From Flavobacteriales bacterium (lineage in GTDB: Bacteria > Bacteroidota > Bacteroidia > Flavobacteriales_D > Sanyastnellaceae), in assembly GCA_015665315.1 (NCBI GenBank), contig JADFAK010000018.1, positions 1 through 64,000 on the forward strand: DNA of 64,000 nucleotides. The letters run 5' to 3'. Under the pieces are notes generated by a model. It saw only the letters and a program-made list of their open reading frames with translations. It ran no database searches and was not told the origin of the DNA. Position 1 is the first letter of the stretch. Each line of letters starts with the position of its first letter. Position numbers and translations under genes: made by a program. Shown here piece after piece: positions 43,639-52,190 of this stretch.

Positions 43639-45036
43639 TTAGAAGATGAGCAAAGCTCCGATGAAAATTACAAATCCAAGTAACATGAGTAAGACCGAAT
43701 AAGAAAGAATTTCCTTGGCTTTGAGGCCAGTAATTCCCAACAATGGCAGGGCCCAAAAAGGCTGTAACATGTTGGTGAGCTGATCTCCGTAAGCCATGGC
43801 TAAGATACTTTTGGGAATCGACACCCCCAGATCGGTGGCAGCTTGGATAATAATCGGACCCTGGATAGCCCATTGTCCGCCCCCACTCGGCACAAAAACA
43901 TTGACAATACCTGCACTGAGAAATGTAAAAATCGGATAGGTTGTTTCGGTAGAGACGGATACAAAGAAATCGGACATCATGGTGACCATTCCAGAGCTTT
44001 TCATGATGCCCATGATACCGAAATAGAGCGGAAATTGGATGAGAATTCCTGCTGCTCCTGAAATGGCATCATCCACAGCATTTAGGAAATTGATAAAATT
44101 CTGATGCAAGGCGATTCCCATACCGAGCAGAACCAGGTTAATCCAATTGGGCGAAATAAAGCCGAAGGACGCACATTGAGGATGGTTCCATGCTTTCATG
44201 GCGGCAATTCCCAAAATGACAAGACCGAAAGCTATTCCAAGCCAACGGGCATGGTCCATCTTTTCGGCACCTTGGATTTTCTCATTAGATACGTTGTGCG
44301 ATCTTAATTCAGGCAGCGGACCTTCGTAATTATCGGAAACCTTGCCGAGCATCCACATAAATAAGGGTAGCGCCACTAAGAGGATTAGGGTAACTGTGAG
44401 GTTCATCGTACCGAAGACAGTTTCCTCGTAGCTAATCGATGTTGGCAACAAGGCAATTTGTTCGGCAGGCATCAAACCGACCATTAGGCTTTGAATGTGT
44501 CCAGCGTCGGCAACTTTGGCTAGAGAGGAACCGCTGAAGCCACCATGCCAAACCATGAGACCAGAATAGCCAGCGGCACCGATGAGGGGGTAGTTGAGTT
44601 TGAACCCTGTTCGCTTGGCATACTCCCCTACTTTTCGTGCGAATATTGCTCCGAACACAAGTCCTAGGCCCCAGTTGAACAGTGCGACCGCAACAGTGCA
44701 AAGGGTAACTGTAAAGGCCGCGGAGGCGGTTGAATGGCAAAATTTGGCTGTGATTTTGCCAATAATCTGATCGACGGGTTTGGTCAATGCCATGACATGT
44801 CCGAGAACGAGCATGAGCATCATTTGAACGGCGAAAACGAGCAGGGAGCTATTCCAGAGGCCAGACTCCCATTCGGAAGCGAGAAATAGGCTGTAGCCCC
44901 AAATTTCTTGATCGGCGGGAATAGTCCAAATTAGGGCAAATAAAAACGCCAGCACAGTGAGCACCACGGCAATGGTGAAAGGAGCTGGCAAAAGCGTTTT
45001 AAAGAGATCGGACAAGCGATTGGCAAAAGTCTTCAT
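43639..45036 (-). CDS. short-chain fatty acid transporter (AtoE family)
   Basis: 465 residues with about 11-12 membrane helices. It matches the AtoE/TIGR00366 type: PAPFTIAVVLTVLAFLFAL near the N-terminus, NWGLGLVFGAIFARKVGEYA, WHGGFSGSSLAKVA and NVFVPSGGGQWAIQGPI. It imports short-chain fatty acids such as acetoacetate or butyrate. It is the first gene of the leftward run; the Kelch gene starts within 10 nt of its stop. Confidence 0.92.
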   Translation of the reverse strand: MKTFANRLSDLFKTLLPAPFTIAVVLTVLAFLFALIWTIPADQEIWGYSLFLASEWESGLWNSSLLVFAVQMMLMLVLGHVMALTKPVDQIIGKITAKFCHSTASAAFTVTLCTVAVALFNWGLGLVFGAIFARKVGEYAKRTGFKLNYPLIGAAGYSGLMVWHGGFSGSSLAKVADAGHIQSLMVGLMPAEQIALLPTSISYEETVFGTMNLTVTLILLVALPLFMWMLGKVSDNYEGPLPELRSHNVSNEKIQGAEKMDHARWLGIAFGLVILGIAAMKAWNHPQCASFGFISPNWINLVLLGMGIALHQNFINFLNAVDDAISGAAGILIQFPLYFGIMGIMKSSGMVTMMSDFFVSVSTETTYPIFTFLSAGIVNVFVPSGGGQWAIQGPIIIQAATDLGVSIPKSILAMAYGDQLTNMLQPFWALPLLGITGLKAKEILSYSVLLMLLGFVIFIGALLIF

Positions 45037-45164
45037 ACGTTGGATAAGGACACCATAGAAATTGCTTCCACAGCGATGCTAAGTTATCCAAATCCGAGCT
45101 TTTGACAATTGAAAAATCCAGGAGGTAATATTGGGAGAGTCCTGAATGAGCCTAAAGGCAAATG

Positions 45165-45205
45165 AAAAAGAATGCTTGACTCCAAATAAACAGGAGTCAA
45201 GCATT
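45165..45205 (-). terminator. terminator of the DUF3127 gene
   Basis: A perfect 13-bp inverted repeat AATGCTTGACTCC (45171-45183) / GGAGTCAAGCATT (45193-45205), 9-nt loop. Minus-strand transcription then reads CTTTTT. It lies 9 nt past the stop at 45215. Confidence 0.92.
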
Positions 45206-45214
45206 CAGCATATT

Positions 45215-45577
45215 TTAAAATGGCAAGTCGTCGTCTTCACCTTCATCAACCTTCACGGGGTCGATCGTAGGGAATGAATCAGGTGATGGAGGAGCTTGTC
45301 CTGCACCAGCGGCTGCAACAGCTGCCGACTCAATTTTCCAGCCTACAAGGTTGTTGAAATAGCGACCGTTCCATTCTCGTCCGCGCACATCAAAATGCAC
45401 AGTCACACGTTCTCCAGGTTGCTTTCCAGCGATCATTTCGCTGCGTTCTTTGTGCAATTCGAAGATAATATCTTGTGGATATTGTTCTTCTGTAGTTATA
45501 ACGAACTCACGCTTAAAAAATCCGCTATCGAATTTTTGTTCATCCATCACTACTTTGATTACACCAGTCAAATCCAT
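45215..45577 (-). CDS. DUF3127 protein, SSB-like with acidic C-terminal tip
   Basis: 120 residues. The first 85 residues are a single OB-fold-like domain (ITTEEQYPQDIIFELHKER, GERVTVHFDVRGREWNGRYF). A low-complexity linker and a strongly acidic end, EGEDDDLPF, follow. That tip is the same type as the C-terminal tail of bacterial SSB (DDDIPF), which docks repair and replication proteins. It therefore probably binds nucleic acid or SSB partners. It comes 26 nt after the flavin reductase gene and ends in a strong terminator. Confidence 0.85.
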   Translation of the reverse strand: MDLTGVIKVVMDEQKFDSGFFKREFVITTEEQYPQDIIFELHKERSEMIAGKQPGERVTVHFDVRGREWNGRYFNNLVGWKIESAAVAAAGAGQAPPSPDSFPTIDPVKVDEGEDDDLPF

Positions 45578-45603
45578 AATACTAAGGTTTATTGTTATCT
45601 ACT

Positions 45604-46500
45604 TCATCCATTGTTGAAGGTGAGCAAGGTGAGCCAAGCTTCTTCAACTTTATTGTTCTCCAAAAGGTCTTTTGCACGCATGTGCAGTAATTCTTCTAAT
45701 TTACTGGCATCATCCTGGTGATCCACGAAGAGGTCTGCTACTTCTATGAGTTTGTACTCATTCACCATTGTCTCATCGGGCAACTCTTCAATATTACCAA
45801 GTTGACCCAAGTTATTGCCAGTAAGAATCTTCGAATTTCGGATTTCTTTGGGAATTCTATCTACACCAATACCCAAACGTTTTACCGGTTTTTCAACTTC
45901 GAAGAGAGCTTCTCCATTTGCACGAACGTACCAATTTCCACCGCATCGTCCGACGAGGTCAATTTTCTTGGTATCGATTTTCCCATTGTCATCAAGGATG
46001 CTTTCATCGATGTGAATTTTGACAACTTCACAAACAACCAAATTGCCCGCTCCGCCTTCGTTTCCGAGCTCTATCACTTCTTTTACGCGACATTCAAATT
46101 GGACTGGAGACTCCTTCACACGAGCCGGACGAATGAGGTCTGAAGCTATGGGAGTGAGTCCTGTTTTCTCAAATTCGCTTGTTCCAGCGGGGTAATCTGT
46201 ACTCGCCAAAGAGCACTGTTGCACGATCGCATGGTTCACAACGTTGATAACTACTTCAGGAATGCGCTTCACATTTTCGAAAGTATGCTTCGTTGTGTTG
46301 TTCAATCCGCGACGAGCAGGAGAGAAAATGGCAATCGGGGGATTGGCGCTAAAGACGTTGAAAAAGCTAAATGGAGCTAGGTTTTGGTCGCCATTCTCGT
46401 CGATGGTGCTTGCAAAAGCAATGGGACGAGGTGCAATGGCCCCCAAGAGGTAACCGTGAAGCTCGGGAACACTTACTTCTGATGGATCAATAGAAATCAT
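45604..46500 (-). CDS. flavin reductase family protein
   Basis: 298 residues. The N-terminal 190 residues form the FMN-binding split-barrel of the flavin reductase-like group: GAIAPRPIAFASTIDENGDQ, APFSFFNVFSANPP and a KHTFENVKRIPEVVINVV helix. The C-terminal 100 residues are helical and acidic, without a recognised domain. It probably reduces FMN with NAD(P)H or acts as a flavin oxidoreductase. It has its own TACCTTTG box right after purE. Confidence 0.9.
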   Translation of the reverse strand: MISIDPSEVSVPELHGYLLGAIAPRPIAFASTIDENGDQNLAPFSFFNVFSANPPIAIFSPARRGLNNTTKHTFENVKRIPEVVINVVNHAIVQQCSLASTDYPAGTSEFEKTGLTPIASDLIRPARVKESPVQFECRVKEVIELGNEGGAGNLVVCEVVKIHIDESILDDNGKIDTKKIDLVGRCGGNWYVRANGEALFEVEKPVKRLGIGVDRIPKEIRNSKILTGNNLGQLGNIEELPDETMVNEYKLIEVADLFVDHQDDASKLEELLHMRAKDLLENNKVEEAWLTLLTFNNG

Positions 46501-46514
46501 TCGGAAATTTTCCG

Positions 46515-46522
46515 CAAAGGTA
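46515..46522 (-). promoter_or_regulatory. -7 promoter box of the flavin reductase gene
   Basis: The minus strand reads TACCTTTG, 14 nt before the ATG at 46500 and 4 nt past the purE stop. Confidence 0.55.
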
Positions 46523-46526
46523 GCAA

Positions 46527-47015
46527 TCAGAGTCGTTCCACCTGCTCAATTGAGGCAAGGACTTTGTCTTTGAGGCCTTCTTTGTAACTGGCCACGCGCT
46601 TCAAGACATCTGAATTGCTGGCTCCGATTATTTGCGCAGCTAAAATTCCGGCATTTTTCCCTCCATCAAGTGCGACGGTGGCAACAGGAACGCCTCCTGG
46701 CATTTGGAGAATAGAGAGCACGCTATCCCAACCATCGATTGAGTTTGATGATTTGATAGGAACTCCGATGACAGGCAAAGGCGTGAGTGAAGCCGTCATA
46801 CCCGGCAAGTGAGCTGCACCTCCGGCTCCGGCGATGATCACTTTTATTCCGCGATCGACAGCACTTTTGGCATAGTCCACCATTCTTTCAGGCGTGCGAT
46901 GTGCTGACACGACGGTCATCTCGTAAGCTACGTCAAGTTCTTTCAAAATTTCGGCAGCTTGCTTCATGATTGGTAGATCAGAAGCGCTTCCCATAATGAT
47001 TCCTACTTCAGCCAT
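46527..47015 (-). CDS. purE: N5-carboxyaminoimidazole ribonucleotide mutase
   Basis: 162 residues, a class I PurE. It converts N5-CAIR to CAIR in purine synthesis. GSASDLPIM (9-17) binds the phosphate, SAHRTPERM (37-45) holds the catalytic His39, and [12 protein letters not shown] and the [13 protein letters not shown] loop are typical. It lies 28 nt downstream of the nucleoside transporter gene, so the two probably share a transcript. No purK is adjacent. Confidence 0.96.
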   Translation of the reverse strand: MAEVGIIMGSASDLPIMKQAAEILKELDVAYEMTVVSAHRTPERMVDYAKSAVDRGIKVIIAGAGGAAHLPGMTASLTPLPVIGVPIKSSNSIDGWDSVLSILQMPGGVPVATVALDGGKNAGILAAQIIGASNSDVLKRVASYKEGLKDKVLASIEQVERL

Positions 47016-47043
47016 TTGTGATTTGATTTTATGCGAGACAAAG

Positions 47044-48330
47044 TTACCATTGATAAATCATTCCTACTATCACTGCGGTGAATAAACAAGCCAATGTTCC
47101 ACCAAGCAGTGCTCTCATGCCGAGCTTTGAAAGAAGTCCTTTTCGCGTAGGCGCCAATGAGCCTATACCTCCGATTTGAATTCCGATGGAAGCGAAATTG
47201 GCAAAACCGCACAGAATATAGGTAGCCATGACGATCGATTTATCTTCTGTAAACGACCCCGCATTTTTCATGTCACCCAAAGAAATATAGGCCAAGAACT
47301 CGTTGAGAACAGTTTTTTCGCCTAGCAATTGGCCAACCAAGATCATGTCACTTGAACTAACTCCTAGCATCCAAGCAATAGGTGCGCAGAGGTAGCCCAT
47401 GAGGAATTGAAAGGACAGTCCGTCAAAATTGGTACTCGCAGCAATCGATTCATTGAGACCGGTAATATCACCTATCCAACCCAGGCAACTGTTGACGCCG
47501 AAAATGAGGGCTGTAAAAACGAGTAACATTCCAGCCACGTTCACGGCGAGTTTTATTCCATCGGTAGTACCGTTGGCGATTGCCTCGAGTGAATTGGCTC
47601 CCATCTTATCTTTGGCAAGTTCAAGTTTGTCGTCAAACTTTTCTCGCTCCGGAACGATCATTTTAGCGGCAAGGATGGCAGCTGGAGCAGATAGGATCGA
47701 GGCGGAAAGCAAGTGCGTAGCAAATTTAACCCGTTCGGCTTCGGAATCACCACCAAGGAAAGCGATGTACGAAACAAGTACAGAACCGGCAATAGTTGCC
47801 ATACCGCCCGTCATGAGCGACATCATCTCGGAGCGCGTCATTTTATCCAAATAAGGCTTCACGAGCAGAGGAGATTCGGTTTGCCCAAGGAAAATATTTC
47901 CTGCTGCTGCCAAACTCTCGGCACCTGAAATCCGAAGCATTCGCTTCATAACCCAGGCGAAGGCATAGACTATTTTTTGTAGTACGCCCCAGTAATAGAG
48001 CAGACTAGTAACTGCCGAAAAGAAGATGATCGTAGGTAGTACACGGGCGGCGAAAACGAATCCACTTGAACCTCCGGGCGCAGTTAATTCGGATCCAAAA
48101 ATCATTTTGGCTCCTTCAACAGAAATTTCGGAAATGGTGCTAAACAGGCCGGCGACCCATTGAAAAACATCTTTTACGCCAGGTACTTTAAGAATCAGTA
48201 CGGCGAGAATGAGTTGGCTTAGAAGCGCCATCCAGACAAGCCTCCAAGGAATTGCTTTTCGGTTTTCTGAAAACAACCATGCTATTCCAATGAGGAATCC
48301 TAAACCCAATAATCCGCGTAAAATATCCAT
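47044..48330 (-). CDS. concentrative nucleoside transporter (CNT/NupC family)
   Basis: 428 residues with about nine to ten membrane helices. The signature regions are [40 protein letters not shown] and, near the C-terminus, [18 protein letters not shown]. It imports nucleosides with sodium or protons. It lies between the bifunctional nuclease gene (35 nt upstream) and purE (28 nt downstream), consistent with nucleotide salvage. Confidence 0.95.
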   Translation of the reverse strand: MDILRGLLGLGFLIGIAWLFSENRKAIPWRLVWMALLSQLILAVLILKVPGVKDVFQWVAGLFSTISEISVEGAKMIFGSELTAPGGSSGFVFAARVLPTIIFFSAVTSLLYYWGVLQKIVYAFAWVMKRMLRISGAESLAAAGNIFLGQTESPLLVKPYLDKMTRSEMMSLMTGGMATIAGSVLVSYIAFLGGDSEAERVKFATHLLSASILSAPAAILAAKMIVPEREKFDDKLELAKDKMGANSLEAIANGTTDGIKLAVNVAGMLLVFTALIFGVNSCLGWIGDITGLNESIAASTNFDGLSFQFLMGYLCAPIAWMLGVSSSDMILVGQLLGEKTVLNEFLAYISLGDMKNAGSFTEDKSIVMATYILCGFANFASIGIQIGGIGSLAPTRKGLLSKLGMRALLGGTLACLFTAVIVGMIYQW

Positions 48331-48365
48331 ATGGCCGAAAGATAGGAAACTGAAATGGTTCCTTC

Positions 48366-48956
48366 CTAAGATTGGCCTTTTCGGCGATTGATTTCGTCTC
48401 GAATATTGGAGGCGCGCTCGTAATCCTCTTTTTCGATGGCCATGGCCAATTGTTTTTCCAGGTCATCAATGGACAACTCGGTATCATTGGCAGGGGCTGT
48501 TAATTCTTCGATATCAATTTCTTGATCCTCGTCTTCAATTCCAGCTTCATCGGCGTCGACACCAGCTGTATCTAGAATAAAATCATAACAGTAAATAGGA
48601 CAATGAAATCTGACCGCTAGAGCAACAGCATCTGAAGTTCGCGCATCAATTTCGGCACTTCTACCATCCTGGATCGCGATCACCTTGGCGAAGAAGATTC
48701 CTTCTATCAAGTTATAGATGATGACTTCCTCTACGTCGATTGTGAACGCATTGGAAAAGCTCTTAAACAAATCATGTGTAAGAGGTCGGCTTGGAGTCAT
48801 TTTTTCCAATTCGATAGCAATCGCCTGAGCTTCATGCCCTCCAATCACAATAGGAAGCTTGCGATTCCCATTGGATTCACTCAAAACAAGGGCGTATGCA
48901 CCACTTGTAGATCCGCTTGGAGCGATGTCACTAATTTCTAACTCGATTTTATTCAT
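48366..48956 (-). CDS. bifunctional nuclease family protein (DUF151) with UVR motif
   Basis: 196 residues. The DUF151 domain (about 1-130) has RKLPIVIGGHEAQAIAIELE and AEIDARTSDAVALAVRFHCP. An acidic linker leads to a C-terminal UvrB/UvrC motif (EKQLAMAIEKEDYERASNIR, about 165-195). Homologues show DNase and RNase activity. A TATCTTCG box lies 27 nt upstream. Together with the nucleoside transporter and purE it makes a probable nucleotide-metabolism transcript. Confidence 0.92.
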   Translation of the reverse strand: MNKIELEISDIAPSGSTSGAYALVLSESNGNRKLPIVIGGHEAQAIAIELEKMTPSRPLTHDLFKSFSNAFTIDVEEVIIYNLIEGIFFAKVIAIQDGRSAEIDARTSDAVALAVRFHCPIYCYDFILDTAGVDADEAGIEDEDQEIDIEELTAPANDTELSIDDLEKQLAMAIEKEDYERASNIRDEINRRKGQS

Positions 48957-48983
48957 AGTATAAACGAAGAGATCCCTTTGCCG

Positions 48984-48991
48984 CGAAGATA
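48984..48991 (-). promoter_or_regulatory. -7 promoter box of the bifunctional nuclease gene
   Basis: The minus strand reads TATCTTCG (TAnnTTCG), 27 nt before the ATG at 48956. Confidence 0.4.
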
Positions 48992-49056
48992 AAAATTTCT
49001 CCGCTGGTCACGTGTAGGATTATTCTGCACCTAAGTAAATATAGGTCAAAGCAATG

Positions 49057-49998
49057 TTAATGCGCTGCTTGGAAAGCTTTGAATGCTTCAGTCAGCTTTG
49101 GAACAACCTCGAATGCATCACCAACGATACCATAATCGGCCGCTTTGAAAAACGGTGCTTCTGGATCGGTGTTGATCACAACGATCACCTTACTTCCATT
49201 TACTCCTGCCAAATGCTGAATTGCACCTGAAATACCAATAGCGATGTATAGGTTTGGTCGAATCGCAACGCCTGTCTGCCCAACATGCTCGTGATGCGGT
49301 CTCCAGCCAATATCGGCTACTGGACGCGAACAGGCAGTTGTAGCACCCAGCACATTCGCAAGGTCTTCAACAATACCCCAATTCTCAGGACCTTTCATTC
49401 CTCGTCCAGCTGAAACCACCAACTCAGCTTCTGGCAATGGAATTGCTCCATCCGCTGAAGTAGGTTTAAACTCAATCACTTTAACCCCTGCATTTCCTAG
49501 ATCACCAGAAAAAGACTCTACTTCGGCCGAGCCACCAGTGGCTTTTAGGCCTACTGAATTTGGCAATACTGAAATAACTTTTTTATCGGTATTGACCTTG
49601 ACATAGGCCATGGCTTTACCGGAGAATACATTCTTTTTAATTTCATCTCCAGCGGGTAAGGCCGTAGCACCAGCAACTAAACCTGCATCCAAGCGAGCAG
49701 CCACTCGAGGAGCTATTGATTTTCCAGTGTTGTCATGTGAAAAGACAATTGTATTGGCACCTACCGAAGTGCTCGCTTGTACGACCAACTTGGTCAACTG
49801 CTGCGAATCTTGCGTAGTTACACCTGAAGCTACGATTACCTTCTTAGCACCGTAGTTTCCTAGTCCGCCATCCCCGTCAATATTTCCGTAGGTCACGGCA
49901 ACAACTTCGTCGCCCATGGATGCGGCGTAACTTACTGCTTCTAGAGAGCTTTTGGTGATCTTACCACCTATATTATCTGCAAAAACTAATGTTGGCAT
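49057..49998 (-). CDS. etfA: electron transfer flavoprotein alpha subunit
   Basis: 313 residues. The C-terminal FAD-binding domain shows SAGRGMKGPENWGIVEDLA, ATTACSRPVADIGWRPHHEH, QTGVAIRPNLYIAIGISGA and DPEAPFFKAADYGIVGD. With EtfB it forms an FAD/AMP heterodimer that carries electrons from acyl-CoA and related dehydrogenases to ETF:quinone oxidoreductase. It starts 21 nt after etfB. Confidence 0.97.
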   Translation of the reverse strand: MPTLVFADNIGGKITKSSLEAVSYAASMGDEVVAVTYGNIDGDGGLGNYGAKKVIVASGVTTQDSQQLTKLVVQASTSVGANTIVFSHDNTGKSIAPRVAARLDAGLVAGATALPAGDEIKKNVFSGKAMAYVKVNTDKKVISVLPNSVGLKATGGSAEVESFSGDLGNAGVKVIEFKPTSADGAIPLPEAELVVSAGRGMKGPENWGIVEDLANVLGATTACSRPVADIGWRPHHEHVGQTGVAIRPNLYIAIGISGAIQHLAGVNGSKVIVVINTDPEAPFFKAADYGIVGDAFEVVPKLTEAFKAFQAAH

Positions 49999-50019
49999 TT
50001 TCTGAATGTTTTGATGGAT

Positions 50020-50760
50020 TTATATCACTTTGGCTTCTTTGTGAAGCAATTCAACCAGCTCGGCAACATTATCGGCCGAAACTAGTTTCACTGCAGCCTT
50101 CGCTGGAGGAAGTTCGTAGCGAACGATGGTTGTCGAGGTAGAAACGTCTTGCGCTTCAACGATTTGAAGCGGCTTCGTTCTGGCTGCCATGATACCGCGC
50201 ATATTTGGAATACGTTGTTCGGCCATACCTTTGGCTGCAGAAACAACCAATGGGAAATTGGCTTCAACGACTTCCACTCCACCCTGCACTTCGCGTTCAA
50301 GTGTAGCTGTCGAACCATTCACTTCCATTTTAATCGCAAATGAAACAAAGGGAACGTCAAGCAATTCTGCTACCATACCACCTACGACAGCACCATTGTA
50401 ATCAATTGTCTCTTTTCCCAAAAGAACTAGATCGAAAGCATTGTCCTTGGCATAAGCTGCAATTTGCTTCGCGACAAACAATGAATCTTTAGGATCTGTA
50501 TTTATTCGAACGGCATCATCTGAACCGATGGCCAGCGCTTTTCTAATAATCGGATCGCAATCAACACCACCAACAGTGACTGTTGTAACTGATCCACCTT
50601 GAGTTTCTTTGAGCTCTAAAGCACGCACCAAAGCGTACCATTCATCATAAGGATTCACGATGAATTGGACACCATTTTCGTCGAATGCAGTGCCGTTATC
50701 AGTAAAAGCAATGCGAGATGTAGTATCCGGAGCCTTACTTATACAAACAAGAATTTTCAT
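50020..50760 (-). CDS. etfB: electron transfer flavoprotein beta subunit
   Basis: 246 residues. Typical stretches are the N-terminal MKILVCISKAPDTTSRI, NPYDEWYALVRALELKE and the AMP-binding VLLGKETIDYNGAVVGGMVA, followed by the LPLVVSA-like FPLVVSAAKGMAEQRIPN. First gene of the etf pair, with a TAAATTTG box 34 nt upstream and pdhB divergent on the other side. Confidence 0.97.
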   Translation of the reverse strand: MKILVCISKAPDTTSRIAFTDNGTAFDENGVQFIVNPYDEWYALVRALELKETQGGSVTTVTVGGVDCDPIIRKALAIGSDDAVRINTDPKDSLFVAKQIAAYAKDNAFDLVLLGKETIDYNGAVVGGMVAELLDVPFVSFAIKMEVNGSTATLEREVQGGVEVVEANFPLVVSAAKGMAEQRIPNMRGIMAARTKPLQIVEAQDVSTSTTIVRYELPPAKAAVKLVSADNVAELVELLHKEAKVI

Positions 50761-50794
50761 AAAATGCAGGTTTTTATTGTGGTTTCAAGCGGCG

Positions 50795-50802
50795 CAAATT
50801 TA
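50795..50802 (-). promoter_or_regulatory. -7 promoter box of etfBA
   Basis: The minus strand reads TAAATTTG, 34 nt before the etfB ATG. Confidence 0.5.
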
Positions 50803-50956
50803 TACAATTTTACCCCCCCGAGAAACATATATGGGCCACGAATTTACAACATTACTGTTATGCGCGCATACCTTTTCCGATTGATTGTTGTCAATTCTGC
50901 TTGCTATGCCCTTGAATTCATGCGCTACACAAAGAATTTCCACAAGTTTCCTTCAA

Positions 50957-50990
50957 TTGGGTGAACCTATGAAATGCTTTACTAATTTTG
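50957..50990 (+). promoter_or_regulatory. promoter of pdhB
   Basis: TAATTTTG at 50983-50990 with a TTG (50957-50959) 23 nt upstream as a possible -33 element; 20 nt before the ATG. Confidence 0.5.
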
Positions 50991-51010
50991 CGCCCTGTAA
51001 TAATTAGACC

Positions 51011-51991
51011 ATGCGGGAAATACAATTCAGACAAGCTGTCGCTGAGGCGATGAGCGAAGAGATGAGAAGAGATGAGCGAGTTTTCTTACTCGGCGAAGAG
51101 GTAGCAGAATACAATGGCGCCTATAAAGCAAGTAAAGGAATGCTCGATGAATTTGGCGCCAGACGTATTATAGATACGCCTATTGCCGAATTGGGATTCT
51201 CAGGTATTGCAGTTGGAGCTGCGATGAACGGTTTACGACCAATCGTCGAATTCATGACGTGGAACTTCGCCATCTTGGCGGCCGATCAGATTATCAATTC
51301 TGCGGCGAAGATGTTACAAATGTCAGGCGGACAATTCAACGTACCTATTGTATTTAGAGGTCCGAACGGAACTGCTGGTCAGCTAGCGGCAACTCACTCT
51401 CAAAGTTTCGAATCGATGTATGCTCATGTCCCAGGACTCAAGGTAATTACTCCGTCGAATCCTTACGATATGAAAGGTCTGCTCAAATCAGCCATTCGCG
51501 ACGACGATCCGGTATTGATTATGGAGTCGGAGCAAATGTATGGCGACAAAGGCATGATCCCAGAAGGCGAGTATATCATTCCAATCGGCGTAGCAGATGT
51601 TACACGCAAAGGAGATGCTTGTACGATCGTATCATTTGGTAAAATCATGAAAACAGTGAACGCTGCGGCCGATGAATTGGCGGCACAGGGCATCCATGTT
51701 GAAGTGATCGACTTGCGTACTATCCGCCCATTGGACATCGCCACTATTATTGAGTCTGTTAAAAAGACCAATCGATTGGTGATCGTCGAAGAGTCTTGGC
51801 CGGTTGCTTCTATTTCGTCTGAGATAGGCTACCGCGTTCAGCGCAATGCTTTCGACTATTTGGATGCACCAATTCAGCGTATTTGTCAAACCGACACACC
51901 GTTTGCTTTTGCACAGCCCCTGATCGATGCCGCTCTTCCGCAAGTGCGAGATATTGTTGAAGCTGTTAAGTCAACTATGTACGTATTATAG
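51011..51991 (+). CDS. pdhB: pyruvate dehydrogenase E1 component beta subunit
   Basis: 326 residues. Transketolase-like pyrimidine-binding domain (REIQFRQAVAEAMSEEMRRD, FLLGEEVAEYNGAYKASKGM) and the C-terminal transketolase domain with GKIMKTVNAAADELAAQGIH and VIDLRTIRPLDIATI. With E1 alpha it decarboxylates pyruvate using thiamine diphosphate. The alpha subunit is not in the window, as is common in Bacteroidota, where pdhB stands alone next to the etf genes. Confidence 0.95.
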   Translation: MREIQFRQAVAEAMSEEMRRDERVFLLGEEVAEYNGAYKASKGMLDEFGARRIIDTPIAELGFSGIAVGAAMNGLRPIVEFMTWNFAILAADQIINSAAKMLQMSGGQFNVPIVFRGPNGTAGQLAATHSQSFESMYAHVPGLKVITPSNPYDMKGLLKSAIRDDDPVLIMESEQMYGDKGMIPEGEYIIPIGVADVTRKGDACTIVSFGKIMKTVNAAADELAAQGIHVEVIDLRTIRPLDIATIIESVKKTNRLVIVEESWPVASISSEIGYRVQRNAFDYLDAPIQRICQTDTPFAFAQPLIDAALPQVRDIVEAVKSTMYVL

Positions 51992-52117
51992 GGTTTTCTT
52001 AACTAGCCATTCGGCAAATGTTGAGCAATTCCGTCCACTAAAATCAAGATTTCGAAGCGCATAACTACCGTATTCGTTGAGAAGGAGCGAAATGAAGTAA
52101 GCTTAATCGCCTGCCTC

Positions 52118-52148
52118 TTGCGTCGCTGCTTTTAAACCCATATTTTTG
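52118..52148 (+). promoter_or_regulatory. promoter of hppA
   Basis: TATTTTTG at 52141-52148 with TTG (52118-52120) 20 nt upstream, a complete -33/-7 pair at Bacteroidota spacing; 42 nt before the ATG at 52191. Confidence 0.6.
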
Positions 52149-52190
52149 CGCCCGCTTTAATCAAGACGTATTATTATAAATGTATTGAAC

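Noticed and set aside
51992-52117. Search for a tRNA or small RNA between pdhB and hppA
   Set aside because: No cloverleaf or conserved structure could be recognised; only the hppA promoter was supported.
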